The notes under the pieces are model-generated. The model was given only the letters and a program-made list of their open reading frames with translations. It was not told the DNA's origin and did not search any database. 51,978 nt of DNA from Pelagibacteraceae bacterium AG-422-B15 (GTDB taxonomy: Bacteria > Pseudomonadota > Alphaproteobacteria > Pelagibacterales > AG-422-B15): the NCBI GenBank assembly GCA_003213715.1, contig QCMN01000008.1:1-51978 (forward strand), given 5' to 3'. Of the stretch, positions 15,620-28,468 are shown piece after piece (position 1 is the first letter of the stretch; every line of letters begins with the position of its first letter). The translations under genes and the position numbers were made by a program.

Positions 15620-17029
15620 ATGTATCAAGATCTTAATCAGAATCAAGCTTCATCAGTAAATCTAAAAGATCAATGGAATTCAGTCTTAAAAAAGCTCAAT
15701 ACAGAATATGGAAATGAGATATTTAATAGTTGGATCAAGAATATTTCAATAAGAAACCTAGAGGAAGATGTTTTATACTTCACTGTGCCTACAAGATTTA
15801 TTAGAGATTGGATTACTTCACATTACTTAGATAAAATTATTTTTTTTCTAAACCAAGAAAATTCACAAATCAAAAGAGTAAAAATAAATATTGATAATTC
15901 GCTTACTGCTAATATGCTTAATATTGACAAAGATCCAAGTGACCAAAGAAAAATAAATTATAATACAAACAATTCTAATTACATTGATGATTGGCCGTTA
16001 GATGACAGATTTAAGTTTGATAAATTTGTTGTTGGTCCTTCTAATGAACTTGCTTTTGCTTCTTCAAAAAGATTTTGCTCAACTGACGTAAATGATTTTA
16101 ACCCTCTTTACATTTATGGTGGTGTTGGTTTGGGTAAAACTCACTTACTCCATGCAATTGGATGGAAATTAAAAGAAGAAAATACAGCTAACAGCGTTTT
16201 ATATCTTTCGGCTGAAAGATTCATGTTCCAATTTATAAAATCTCTAAGACAAAAAGATACAATGTCATTTAAGCAAAAATTTAGATCCGTAGACGTGTTA
16301 ATACTCGACGATATCCAGTTCATGATTGGTAAAGTTTCAACACAAGAGGAGTTTTTTCATACATTTAATTCACTATTGGATATGAACAAAAAAGTCATAA
16401 TTTCAGGTGATAGATCCCCAAGTGAACTAGCCAGCTTTAATGAGAGAATGAAGTCAAGATTATCAGGTGGACTGGTAGTAGATATTATGCCTGCAGATTT
16501 TAATTTAAGATTTTCAATTATTAAAAATAAATATGATGAACTTGTTAATAGAAATAAAAATTCATTAAGTCTAGATGAGGAGGTGTTATCGTTTTTAGCT
16601 AGAACAGTAACCTCCAATGTAAGAGAACTTGAAGGTGCTCTAAATAAAGTTTATACATTTTCAAATATTTTGGGTAAGAAAATCGATGTTGAACTAACTA
16701 AGTCGGTTTTAAAAGACTTACTTAAGTCTAATGATAGAAGAATTACTATAGATGAAATTCAAAAGAAAGTATCAAGTTATTATAACATAAAGCTTGACGA
16801 TCTCATATCTAGCAGAAGAATAAGAACTTTTGCAAGACCAAGACAAGTAGCAATGTATTTATCAAAAAAACTTACAACTAGGTCACTACCTGAGATTGGA
16901 AGAAAATTTGGAGGGAGAGACCATACGACTGTTATTCATGCAGTAAAAAAAATTGATGAATTAAAAGAACATGACTCTAAATTTGATGAGGATGTAAACT
17001 TGATTACTCAAATGATAACTTCTATTTAA
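15620..17029 (+). CDS. dnaA: Chromosomal replication initiator protein DnaA
   Basis: DnaA is the AAA+ ATPase that unwinds the chromosomal origin. The 469-residue protein has the N-terminal interaction domain (WNSVLKKLNTEYGNEIFNSW), a short Asn-rich linker and the AAA+ domain. That domain has Walker A GGVGLGKTH, Walker B VLILDDIQF and sensor region SNVRELEGALNKV. Domain IV carries the DnaA signature GGRDHTTVIHAVKKI. The strong ribosome binding site at 15603 selects the ATG. It heads dnaA–dnaN–recF–gyrB, the ancestral replication cluster. The preceding repeat-rich gap probably carries its promoter. Confidence 0.97.
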   Translation: MYQDLNQNQASSVNLKDQWNSVLKKLNTEYGNEIFNSWIKNISIRNLEEDVLYFTVPTRFIRDWITSHYLDKIIFFLNQENSQIKRVKINIDNSLTANMLNIDKDPSDQRKINYNTNNSNYIDDWPLDDRFKFDKFVVGPSNELAFASSKRFCSTDVNDFNPLYIYGGVGLGKTHLLHAIGWKLKEENTANSVLYLSAERFMFQFIKSLRQKDTMSFKQKFRSVDVLILDDIQFMIGKVSTQEEFFHTFNSLLDMNKKVIISGDRSPSELASFNERMKSRLSGGLVVDIMPADFNLRFSIIKNKYDELVNRNKNSLSLDEEVLSFLARTVTSNVRELEGALNKVYTFSNILGKKIDVELTKSVLKDLLKSNDRRITIDEIQKKVSSYYNIKLDDLISSRRIRTFARPRQVAMYLSKKLTTRSLPEIGRKFGGRDHTTVIHAVKKIDELKEHDSKFDEDVNLITQMITSI

Positions 17030-17053
17030 TCAATTACTGATGCTTAATACTTT

Positions 17054-18181
17054 ATGGAATTTAAAATAAATAGTTCAGATCTATTGAAGGCACTGTCTCA
17101 TATTCATGGAATTGTCGAAGTTAGACACACTTTGCCAATACTCTCAAACATTATATTAAAAGCTAAAGATAATGAATTAACTCTGTCATCGACTAATTTA
17201 GATATATATTGTGCAGACAAAATCAAAGCAGAAGTCTCTATAGCAGGTGAAATTTCAGTTTCAGCAGTAACATTTTTTGAAATCGTTAAACGACTTCCAT
17301 CAGGTTCAGAAGTATTGATGTCAATGGAAGAAGGTGAAAATGAAATTACACTAAAATGTGGAAGATCTAAATTCAACTTATCAACTCTTAAAACTGATGA
17401 TTTTCCAATTATTTCTGATAATGATTTATCAACAAACTTTATCATAAGCGCTGATGAATTGATTAGAATTATAGACAAAACTAAATTTGCAGTGTCAAAC
17501 GAGGAAACGAGATATTATTTAAATGGTATTTTTCTGCATAAAGCTGATAGGAATTCCATACAATTTTTAAGGGCTGTTGCTACAGACGGTCATCGCTTGG
17601 CACAATATGATATTCCACTTCCACAGGGCGCTGAAGAGATAACTGGTATTATCATTCCAAAAAAGACTATTTTTGAATTAAGAAAAGTGCTTGATGATGC
17701 CAATGGCGACGTAAGCGTTTCGTTAAATGAAAATAAAATTAAATTTACTTTTAATGATCTAAAGATCATCTCAAAGGTTATTGATGGTACATTTCCTGAC
17801 TATACAAAAGTTATACCTCAGAATAATAACAAAAATTTTAAGACGAATAATAATGAATTAAAAAATGCTATTGATCGTGTTTCAGCCGTTGCAACTAATG
17901 AAGAATCTAAATCTAAAGCAATCAAGTTATCTATTGAAGATAATAAGCTTAATCTAAGTGTTGAAAGTCAATCAAAAGGTTCAGCAAATGAGATATTAGA
18001 TATTAGCTATGATGGTGATAAAGTTGATATCGGTTTTAATTCTAAATATATTATAGATATTTGTAATGAAGTCGATGGAGAGGAAGTAGACATAAGTTTA
18101 TTAGACTCGGTCTCACCAGCCATTATTCTTGATAAGACAGATGAAAATCTATTTTTCGTTCTAATGCCAATGCGAATTTAA
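17054..18181 (+). CDS. dnaN: DNA polymerase III beta subunit (sliding clamp)
   Basis: DnaN forms the dimeric ring that tethers DNA polymerase III to the template. The 375-residue protein has three clamp folds. It shows the N-terminal start MEFKINSSDLLKALSHIHGIV, the conserved TLPILSNIILKA, ATDGHRLAQYDIP in the second domain and a typical C-terminus LFFVLMPMRI, which forms part of the peptide-binding cleft. It starts 24 bases after dnaA and ends two bases before recF. No unusual features. Confidence 0.97.
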   Translation: MEFKINSSDLLKALSHIHGIVEVRHTLPILSNIILKAKDNELTLSSTNLDIYCADKIKAEVSIAGEISVSAVTFFEIVKRLPSGSEVLMSMEEGENEITLKCGRSKFNLSTLKTDDFPIISDNDLSTNFIISADELIRIIDKTKFAVSNEETRYYLNGIFLHKADRNSIQFLRAVATDGHRLAQYDIPLPQGAEEITGIIIPKKTIFELRKVLDDANGDVSVSLNENKIKFTFNDLKIISKVIDGTFPDYTKVIPQNNNKNFKTNNNELKNAIDRVSAVATNEESKSKAIKLSIEDNKLNLSVESQSKGSANEILDISYDGDKVDIGFNSKYIIDICNEVDGEEVDISLLDSVSPAIILDKTDENLFFVLMPMRI

Positions 18182-18183
18182 TT

Positions 18184-19299
18184 ATGTATCCTAATACTAG
18201 GATTGACAAAATTTCGCTAATTAATTTTAAAAATCATTTAAATACAAATCTAAAAGATCTCAGTTCATTCGTTGTCCTTAATGGAAATAATGGATCAGGA
18301 AAAACAAATATATTAGAGGCGATATCACTTTTTTCACCTGGTCGTGGTATAAAAAATTCACGCTTTGTGGAGATGCCAAATAAGGATAAGGATCAAAAAA
18401 ATTTTAAGATTAAAATTAATGTAAAGTATGACACTGGTGAAGTTGAACTTTTTCGAAGTTTTTCATCTGTGGAAAAAAATAAAAACTACATTTCAGTAGA
18501 TAATGAGAAAATTACTAATTTTCAATTATTAGAATTCATAAATATATTATGGATTACACCAATTATGGAAAAAGTATTAATTCAAAGTAACTCAGAGAAA
18601 AGAAATTTTTTTGACCGTCTTATTTTCAATATAAATAAAAACCACTTAAAAAATTATGCAAAATTGCAAAAATTACTAAGCGAGAGATTAGCTTTATTGA
18701 AAGAAAAAAATTACGATACAGATTGGTTAAGTATTGTTGAAAAAAACATTGCAAACCTCTCGGTTAAATTGCTAATTGATAGGATAACTTTTATTGACCA
18801 ACTTAATAATAACTTGAGATCTGTTAAAGCTCCTTTTAATGCATGCCAAGTCGATATTTATCATGAATTATCCAAATTAGGCAATATTAGTAATTCTGAA
18901 GATTTTATAGAAAAGTATATAAATGCATTAAATAAAAATAGGGAAATAGATTCTGCATTAAACAAAACTACCTTAACAGTTAACAAGGTAGAAATTAAAA
19001 TATTCAATAACATTGAAAGGATTATTGAAGCTAGAAATTGCTCAACCGGGGAACAAAAATCTATATTACTTTCAATATTCTTATCAGTTGCTAATATGGT
19101 AAAAGACCAAAACAACTGTCGTTCCCCTATTATTTTAATTGATGAGGCAATGGCACATCTGGACACTGAACATAAAGAATTTCTATTTAGTGAGCTAGAG
19201 GGTTTAAAATCACAAGTATGGTTCTCTGGTGTTTCAAAAGATCTATTTGAGAATATTAATAACCAAACTGTTTTCTTTGACATGAAAAATGTTGTATGA
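18184..19299 (+). CDS. recF: DNA replication and repair protein RecF
   Basis: RecF is an SMC-like ATPase that helps load RecA at single-strand gaps. The 371-residue protein shows the N-terminal Walker A (LNGNNGSGKTNILEAISLFS), the signature-region equivalent STGEQKSILLSIFLSVAN and the Walker B/D-loop PIILIDEAMAHLD. The central arm is Asn/Lys-rich and less conserved. ATG 18184 lies two bases after the dnaN stop, indicating translational coupling. gyrB follows 22 bases downstream. Confidence 0.95.
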   Translation: MYPNTRIDKISLINFKNHLNTNLKDLSSFVVLNGNNGSGKTNILEAISLFSPGRGIKNSRFVEMPNKDKDQKNFKIKINVKYDTGEVELFRSFSSVEKNKNYISVDNEKITNFQLLEFINILWITPIMEKVLIQSNSEKRNFFDRLIFNINKNHLKNYAKLQKLLSERLALLKEKNYDTDWLSIVEKNIANLSVKLLIDRITFIDQLNNNLRSVKAPFNACQVDIYHELSKLGNISNSEDFIEKYINALNKNREIDSALNKTTLTVNKVEIKIFNNIERIIEARNCSTGEQKSILLSIFLSVANMVKDQNNCRSPIILIDEAMAHLDTEHKEFLFSELEGLKSQVWFSGVSKDLFENINNQTVFFDMKNVV

Positions 19300-19321
19300 T
19301 GCAATAAAATAAAACATATAA

Positions 19322-22437
<3,116 letters not shown>

Positions 22438-22503
22438 TTTTTTAATGATTGAAAGTATATAGAATATTATTAGATTAACATGTCTAATGATAGGAAATAA
22501 ATT

Positions 22504-23802
22504 TTGACTGACTTGCTTAAACAATCTTTTGATGAAGAAATTAATTTAAAATTAAGAACTTTAAACCTAATACACTGGACAGCAATATTTGGTCAGTTCT
22601 TTGCCGTTATAATTGCATATTTTTATTTTGAAATAAGTTTTAGTATATATCTCTGCATATTTTTAATACTTTTTAGCGTTGTATTAAATATTCTTGTTAG
22701 TTTTTTTTACCCTCTAACAAAAATACTTAATTATAACGAAACTTTTTTTATTCTTGTATTCGATTTACTTCAATTAGTGGGCCTTCTTTTTTTAACCGGA
22801 GGTCTAACCAATCCATTTTCTGTATTAATACTTGCGCCCCTTGTAATCGCAGCAACCTATCTTGATTTAAAACGAATAATTATTATTACGTTGATAGCCA
22901 TTATTTCATTAAATTTTCTTGCTTTTTTTTACTATCCACTAGAAAGCACTGTACTGGGTATTAGTCAGAATGAATTTTCAAGATTTGAGATATTTTTGAT
23001 ATGGTCGGCATTAATAATTGCAACAATATTTCTCACATTTTATTGTTTTAGGGTTGCAGATGATGCTAGAAAAACTCGTAAGGCACTAAAAGAAACTCAA
23101 CTTTCTCTTTCAAATGAGGAAAAAATTTCTGCATTGATGGGATTAACAGCTGCAGCAGTGCACGAATTAGGTACTCCATTATCAACTATTTCAGTGATTA
23201 CAAAAGAACTTGTCAATAATAACAATGATGAACAAGTAAAAGAAGATTTAAATGTGATACAATCTCAGCTTAAAAGATGTAGTAATATATTAGAAAGATT
23301 AAGATCAAATAGTTTAGATGACAAAAATAATGAATTTATAAATCAGTTAGACTTTATTCGTTTGATTAATGAAATAACATCTTCTTATGATAATAATAAT
23401 GTTAGCATTATAATTACTAATGATCCTTATTTTGAGAATATAAATGTCACAATTCCCAGGTCAGCTGAAATCGTTCACTCAATTACCAATGTAGTTGATA
23501 ATGCATTTAAATTTGCAAACTCACAAATTGACATCAATTTAATTAATGAAGAAGATAATATCATTATTGAAGTTGCAGATGATGGTCCTGGGTTTGCACC
23601 AGAAATATTCCCCTTTCTTGGGGAACCGTATGTCAGAAATAATAATAAGGCTAAAAAACAGGGTCTTGGCTTAGGTTTATTCATTTCAAAAAACTTACTT
23701 GCAAAGTCCCAAGGTGAGATTAAATTTTCTCACAGGGAAGGTGGTGGCGGATTGGTAAAAATAGTTTTATCAAAAAATTACCTCAATTTAATTAATGAGT
23801 AA
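22504..23802 (+). CDS. regB: Redox-sensing histidine kinase RegB/ActS (PrrB)
   Basis: RegB is a membrane histidine kinase that senses respiratory redox state and phosphorylates RegA. The N-terminal half has about six membrane helices (residues 22–185) with the quinone-binding heptapeptide GGLTNPF at 99–105. The H-box is GLTAAAVHELGTPLSTIS with His220. Cys259 in LKRCSNIL corresponds to the redox-active Cys of RegB proteins. The ATPase domain shows NVVDNAFKFA, VADDGPGFAPEIF and GLGLGLFIS. The start must be non-ATG: an in-frame stop at 22498 lies just upstream and the next Met is residue 212. TTG 22504 has AGGAAAT eight bases before it. It overlaps regA by 8 bases. Confidence 0.93.
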   Translation: MTDLLKQSFDEEINLKLRTLNLIHWTAIFGQFFAVIIAYFYFEISFSIYLCIFLILFSVVLNILVSFFYPLTKILNYNETFFILVFDLLQLVGLLFLTGGLTNPFSVLILAPLVIAATYLDLKRIIIITLIAIISLNFLAFFYYPLESTVLGISQNEFSRFEIFLIWSALIIATIFLTFYCFRVADDARKTRKALKETQLSLSNEEKISALMGLTAAAVHELGTPLSTISVITKELVNNNNDEQVKEDLNVIQSQLKRCSNILERLRSNSLDDKNNEFINQLDFIRLINEITSSYDNNNVSIIITNDPYFENINVTIPRSAEIVHSITNVVDNAFKFANSQIDINLINEEDNIIIEVADDGPGFAPEIFPFLGEPYVRNNNKAKKQGLGLGLFISKNLLAKSQGEIKFSHREGGGGLVKIVLSKNYLNLINE

Positions 23803-24349
23803 TGTAAAAGAAGTTTATATGAATAATGAGAAATCATTAATAATTATTGATGATGATGATGTATTCAGAAATAGGTTAATTACTGCAATGAAACGTAAGG
23901 GCTACGATGCTTTTGGGGCTTCATCAGTTTCAGAAGCTATATCATTGGTTAACACTAATGCTCCAAAATATGCTGTAATTGATTTACGCCTAAATGATGG
24001 TAATGGTTTGGAGGTTGTTTCAATTTTATCAAATAAAAGGCCAGACAGTAAAATAGTAATGCTTACAGGATATGGAAATATACCAACTGCAGTAGCTGCA
24101 GTAAAAGAAGGAGCTTGTGATTATCTCGCTAAACCGGCGGATGCTGATGATATTGAGGCTGCACTAAAGGCTCCTTATTCATCTACACCTGAACCTCCAC
24201 AAAATCCAATGTCTGCGGATAGGGTAAAGTGGGAGCATATACTTAGAGTGTATGAGCTGTGTAACCGAAATGTTTCTGAGACTGCTAGAAGATTAAAGAT
24301 GCACAGGCGAACTTTACAGAGAATACTTCAAAAAAAGTCTCCAAAATAA
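23795..24349 (+). CDS. regA: Redox response regulator RegA/ActR (PrrA)
   Basis: RegA is the partner regulator of RegB, controlling respiration, carbon and nitrogen metabolism genes in alphaproteobacteria. The receiver domain has the acidic cluster IIIDDDD, phosphoacceptor Asp63 (YAVIDLRLNDGNG) and Lys113 in YLAKPAD. A proline-rich hinge (STPEPPQNP) leads to a Fis-type helix-turn-helix, NVSETARRLKMHRRTLQRIL, characteristic of RegA. Length 184 fits the family. ATG 23795 overlaps the end of regB; ATG 23819 (MNNEKSL) is an alternative. It ends four bases from the convergent di-iron gene. Confidence 0.94.
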   Translation: MSNVKEVYMNNEKSLIIIDDDDVFRNRLITAMKRKGYDAFGASSVSEAISLVNTNAPKYAVIDLRLNDGNGLEVVSILSNKRPDSKIVMLTGYGNIPTAVAAVKEGACDYLAKPADADDIEAALKAPYSSTPEPPQNPMSADRVKWEHILRVYELCNRNVSETARRLKMHRRTLQRILQKKSPK

Positions 24350-24353
24350 TTAG

Positions 24354-25553
24354 CTAAGCAGTTTTCTTTAATTGATTGATTTCACTTAAGGCGCTTACAC
24401 CTTGATCAGCAATTTCCTGGCCAGCAACAGTATCGCTTTCATTATTTAATTCATCCATGTTAACAAATTCTGCATAAGTTGCTCTAGTTCTATCAGTAAT
24501 TATGTGGGCCTTTAAAAGTGTTTTGACAAGAACTCTAAAGATATTATTTTGATTTTTCATCTCGTCCTTTATCACTTCGCCCTGGTCTATATATTTATGG
24601 AATTCCCGGTCGACCCACTTATGATCCAAGCCAACGCAGGAATATACATGTTTCTTTTCAAATGGATTAACTAGGTTAAACAGAAGTTCAACAAATATTT
24701 TTTCAGCCCAATCTTCTACTTTGATATGCTCTTTCTTAGTCAATTTTGGCACTGTTCTATCTGCCCATATTTTGCCAAATTTATGATGGAAAGCTTCATC
24801 GCTCATTGTATATTTTAATAAAGTTTTCAATACTGGGTCATTCGTATTTTCATATGCCATTGCAAACGCTCCCATGGCCAATCCCTCGATCATCATCTGC
24901 ATTCCGATAATCTTTTTATAAACTAGATCAGATGAAACAATCTCGTTAGCTACCCTACCTAAAGTTGGTCCAACCTTGTAAGGCGAGCCCCATCTTGCTT
25001 GTATATATTTAGTAAAACCTGCAACATGTCTAGCTTCTTCTCTTGTTTGATTAGCTGCATATTCTTGAGCACCCGGGTCTCTTAACACGTGACATAAGCT
25101 TGCACTTAATGAAAGGGCAGCCTGTTCGCCATGAAGTATTTGGGATAATACAAATCTAAAACTCTCATTATTTAATTTGATTAATTGCTGCTTTGACAAC
25201 TTTTCTTTAATACTCGGTATTTGAATTTCAATTCCGAAAGGTCCGTCAGGGTCAACAATGTTTTCATTTTCTGTATCAAATGGAATATCAAAATCAATAT
25301 ATTTTTTATCGTTGGGATCCCAGAAATGTTTGTGTGTAGCGCTGATTATTTTATCAAATGCATCTGATCGATCACTGTAGCGATCTTCATCCATCATAGG
25401 GATAAAGTGTTTAGGGTTTGCCGCATTATATGCAGGGTCTTTTGTAAGAGAGTTCTTACCTGATTTGGAAGTTTGCCATTTTTCTTGAACTTTATAAACT
25501 TGGTCTTTAGCTACAATTTTTGCAATCTGTATTTTCTGAGATAATTCAACCAT
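24354..25553 (-). CDS. Ferritin-like di-iron protein of unknown substrate
   Basis: A 399-residue soluble protein with a ferritin-like four-helix core. The carboxylate-bridged di-iron pattern is clear: Glu143 (ILHGEQAAL), Glu173-x2-His176 (REEARHVAGF), Glu223 (MMIEGLAMGAF) and Glu253-x2-His256 (MSDEAFHHKFG). This E, ExxH, E, ExxH set resembles ribonucleotide reductase R2-like oxidases and oxygenases more than ferritin. An N-terminal extension of about 130 residues and a C-terminal helical tail flank the core. No signal peptide. It diverges from a large MMPL/RND exporter across 233 bases containing a perfect palindrome, suggesting shared control. It might modify a lipid or small molecule, but the substrate cannot be told from sequence. 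Confidence 0.72.
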   Translation of the reverse strand: MVELSQKIQIAKIVAKDQVYKVQEKWQTSKSGKNSLTKDPAYNAANPKHFIPMMDEDRYSDRSDAFDKIISATHKHFWDPNDKKYIDFDIPFDTENENIVDPDGPFGIEIQIPSIKEKLSKQQLIKLNNESFRFVLSQILHGEQAALSLSASLCHVLRDPGAQEYAANQTREEARHVAGFTKYIQARWGSPYKVGPTLGRVANEIVSSDLVYKKIIGMQMMIEGLAMGAFAMAYENTNDPVLKTLLKYTMSDEAFHHKFGKIWADRTVPKLTKKEHIKVEDWAEKIFVELLFNLVNPFEKKHVYSCVGLDHKWVDREFHKYIDQGEVIKDEMKNQNNIFRVLVKTLLKAHIITDRTRATYAEFVNMDELNNESDTVAGQEIADQGVSALSEINQLKKTA

Positions 25554-25596
25554 GGTTACAATTATAATGAATTTTAATAATTATAAAATATATTTG

Positions 25597-25610
25597 TGAA
25601 CATTTGTTCA
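25597..25610. promoter_or_regulatory. Palindromic operator-like site TGAACA-TT-TGTTCA
   Basis: TGAACA and TGTTCA are perfect inverted arms separated by two bases. The site lies 44 bases from the start of the di-iron gene and 177 bases from the MMPL start, in their shared 233-base promoter region. Size and symmetry suit a TetR- or GntR-family dimer. No such regulator gene is adjacent, so this is inference. Confidence 0.4.
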
Positions 25611-25786
25611 TTTTTATATTTAAAATATCAATTAATTTCAATATCTTAAAGAATTAACAAAATTTTGTCATTATTGTCCTATAGATCGCTAACTTGAAAT
25701 AATTTTTATACATTCTAATTTAAACGTATACAAAGCTATGATTTTCTCATATTTTTTCCCCTATCACATATTAACTCTATAGAAAA

Positions 25787-28468
25787 ATGCTGCAAAAAAT
25801 TGAAAATTGGTTTTTTAAATTCCGTTTTTGGGTACTAGCAAGTTTTGTACTTTTAACAATTGTAATGGGTTACTTTGCAATTCAAATCCGAATGGATGCG
25901 GGGTTCTATAAGCAATTACCAAGCAGCCATTCATTTGTAAAAACTTACTATGAGTATCAAGATGATTTAAGTGGGACCAATAGTATTACTGTTGCTTTAA
26001 GAACTACAGAAGGAGATATTTTTAATAAAGAGTATTTTAGTAAACTTTTTGAGTTGAACCAATCTATTAGATATTTACCAGGAGTTAACCAAGGCTCAAT
26101 GCAATCACTTTGGACACCTAATGTGAAAGTGATGCGTGTTACAGAGGAAGGCTTTGAAAGCACAGAAGTCATTCCGGGCAATCTAACTCCAGAAAAATTA
26201 TCAGTAGAAGAAATCAATAAGATTAAGGAAAGAATATTAACAGGCGGGCATGTAGGCAGCATCGTTTCAAACGACTTTACTTCATCACTTATCAAAGTTG
26301 AATTAACAGAGTTTAATAGAAAAACCGGAGAAAAATTAGATTACTTGCAACTAGGCAAAGATATTGAAGAAATCAGAGATGAATTTGAACAAGGAATATA
26401 CAGAGTTGAGATAACTGGCTTTGCAAAAATGATATCTGACATTGCTAGCGAAGCATACAATGTCGTAATATTTTTTGCTCTAGCTTTCTTACTTACTGTG
26501 TTAGCAGTTTATTGGTACTCACGCTCCTGGACGCTTACCTTTCTTCCCCTTGTTTGCTCATTAACATCATTAGTATGGCAATTTGGAATGCTGAAAATTT
26601 TAGGTTTTGGACTAGACCCTCTAGCGATTCTAGTGCCTTTCTTAGTATTTGCTATCGGTGTTTCACATGGAATTCAACAAGTTAATCAGATTACAAAAGA
26701 AGTTATAGAAGGACAATCAGCTGAGTATGCTGCAAGGGCTTCGTTCTCAAGATTATTAGTACCTGGTACGATGGCATTAATTACTGATTTAGTTGGGTTT
26801 GGAACACTTATTTTGCTTCCAATTGGGATGATACAAGAACTTGCAATTACTGCATCAATTGGAGTTGCTTTCAAAATAATCACTAACCTCGTTATGCTCC
26901 CACTTGCTGCTTCATATGCAAGGTATAACGAAAGTTTTGCAACTAGAGCACAATCTGCCATTACATATCGACAGAATTTGATGGGATTTTTTGGAAAATT
27001 AGCTAAACCGAAACCGGCTGTAATAACTCTATCATTTAGTGCATTATTATTTGCTGGAGCTACATATTTAGCTAGTGAGAGACATGTTGGAGATCTCCAT
27101 GCAGGCGCTCCAGAGCTTCGAGCAGAAGCAAGGTACAATCAAGATATTACAGAATTAACTAAAAGATATAATGTTACAACTGATGTATTAGTTGTTATAG
27201 CAGAAGTTGGAGCCGCTGTTGGAATTAATCCTTGTAGATCTGATGAGGTAATGGCAGCACAGGATAATCTTCATTGGTATCTAGAAAATATTGAGGGAGT
27301 CACGAAAGTAATTTCCTTATCAAGTGTTGCAAAAAGAGCTTTAAGCGGTTACGCAGAGGGTAATCTTAAGTGGACATATTTACCAAGAAATGAAAGAGCA
27401 TTAGCTTTTGCAACAAGTGTTGTAGACCCCTCAACAGGATTAATTAATGAAGCATGTTCTATTATGCCTATTTATGTTTTCACTAAAGATCATAAAGCGA
27501 CAACTATTAGTAATATTATTGAAACTGTTGAGTCATATAATAATAATTATCGAGACCTTGACGAGTCAATCACGTGGAGGGTGCAGATACAAAAACCAAC
27601 AGAAGGTACTGATATAATTCCTTTTGCAGCCTTTTCAGGTACAACAATGCAACCATTCGAGGTTCTTGGTTTAAAAAATCCAGCTGTCTTTAGTGATGAC
27701 GAATTCACTGACTTTGCATATGAAAATGGATTTAATAGTCGAAATCTCTGGGTCGGAAGCCTTGGAAATTATTATAGAGACATAGATTCATTTGACGAAA
27801 ATGTAAATTTTAGAGTTAAAGATATCAAGCAGTCAGAAAAAGTATTTAAAAAATTTTTTGAGGATAATCCAGAGTATTCAGATATCGTATTCGAGTCAGA
27901 TGAAATTAAATATAGGCTTGCTAGTGGTACAGTTGGTATTCAACACGCAACTAATGAAGTTATTGAAAAAGGTGAATTGCCTATGATGGTTGCAGTTTAT
28001 ATTGTTATTATTATCCTAGTATTTACTACTTATTTGGATTGGAGAGCTACAATTTGTTGTACAGTCCCTCTAACTTTTGCAACGATGCTGGGTTATGCTT
28101 TCATGGAATTAGCCCAAATTGGATTAAAGGTTTCTACTTTGCCAGTGATGGTCCTTGCAGTAGGAGTAGGAGTTGATTATGCATTTTATATTTACAACAG
28201 ACTAAATATGAGAATGAAAGAAGGGTTAGATATCACAGAAGCATTTGAGCATACTTTTGCAAATACAGGTGCTGCAGTAGTATTTACCGCTATTACTCTG
28301 GCAATAGGTGTTTCTACGTGGTCATTCTCTGCGCTAAAATTTCAGGCAGATATGGGATCGTTACTTACATTTATGTTTATAATAAATATGGTTTGTGCGA
28401 TGACTACACTGCCTGCTCTTGCTGTTGTACTTGATAAATTATTTCCAAGAAAAAAAATTAATTCTTAG
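25787..28468 (+). CDS. MMPL/RND-superfamily exporter (COG1033-like)
   Basis: Inner-membrane transporter of 893 residues with the duplicated RND layout. TM1 is at about 13–33 and a large periplasmic domain runs to about 220. Five helices to about 385 and TM7 at about 408–428 follow, then a second periplasmic domain to about 730 and five final helices. The hallmark GVGVDYAFYIYNR is in the second half, and the first half has FAIGVSHGIQQVNQ. COG1033-type proteins are often linked to lipid or sterol export, driven by proton motive force, but the substrate is unknown. No membrane-fusion or outer-membrane partner is adjacent. Divergent from a di-iron enzyme; it overlaps the convergent ABC gene by 11 bases. 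Confidence 0.85.
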   Translation: MLQKIENWFFKFRFWVLASFVLLTIVMGYFAIQIRMDAGFYKQLPSSHSFVKTYYEYQDDLSGTNSITVALRTTEGDIFNKEYFSKLFELNQSIRYLPGVNQGSMQSLWTPNVKVMRVTEEGFESTEVIPGNLTPEKLSVEEINKIKERILTGGHVGSIVSNDFTSSLIKVELTEFNRKTGEKLDYLQLGKDIEEIRDEFEQGIYRVEITGFAKMISDIASEAYNVVIFFALAFLLTVLAVYWYSRSWTLTFLPLVCSLTSLVWQFGMLKILGFGLDPLAILVPFLVFAIGVSHGIQQVNQITKEVIEGQSAEYAARASFSRLLVPGTMALITDLVGFGTLILLPIGMIQELAITASIGVAFKIITNLVMLPLAASYARYNESFATRAQSAITYRQNLMGFFGKLAKPKPAVITLSFSALLFAGATYLASERHVGDLHAGAPELRAEARYNQDITELTKRYNVTTDVLVVIAEVGAAVGINPCRSDEVMAAQDNLHWYLENIEGVTKVISLSSVAKRALSGYAEGNLKWTYLPRNERALAFATSVVDPSTGLINEACSIMPIYVFTKDHKATTISNIIETVESYNNNYRDLDESITWRVQIQKPTEGTDIIPFAAFSGTTMQPFEVLGLKNPAVFSDDEFTDFAYENGFNSRNLWVGSLGNYYRDIDSFDENVNFRVKDIKQSEKVFKKFFEDNPEYSDIVFESDEIKYRLASGTVGIQHATNEVIEKGELPMMVAVYIVIIILVFTTYLDWRATICCTVPLTFATMLGYAFMELAQIGLKVSTLPVMVLAVGVGVDYAFYIYNRLNMRMKEGLDITEAFEHTFANTGAAVVFTAITLAIGVSTWSFSALKFQADMGSLLTFMFIINMVCAMTTLPALAVVLDKLFPRKKINS

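Noticed and set aside
26686-27138. 150-residue minus-strand frame inside the MMPL gene
   Set aside because: It mirrors a conserved membrane region of the exporter; no family motif seen.
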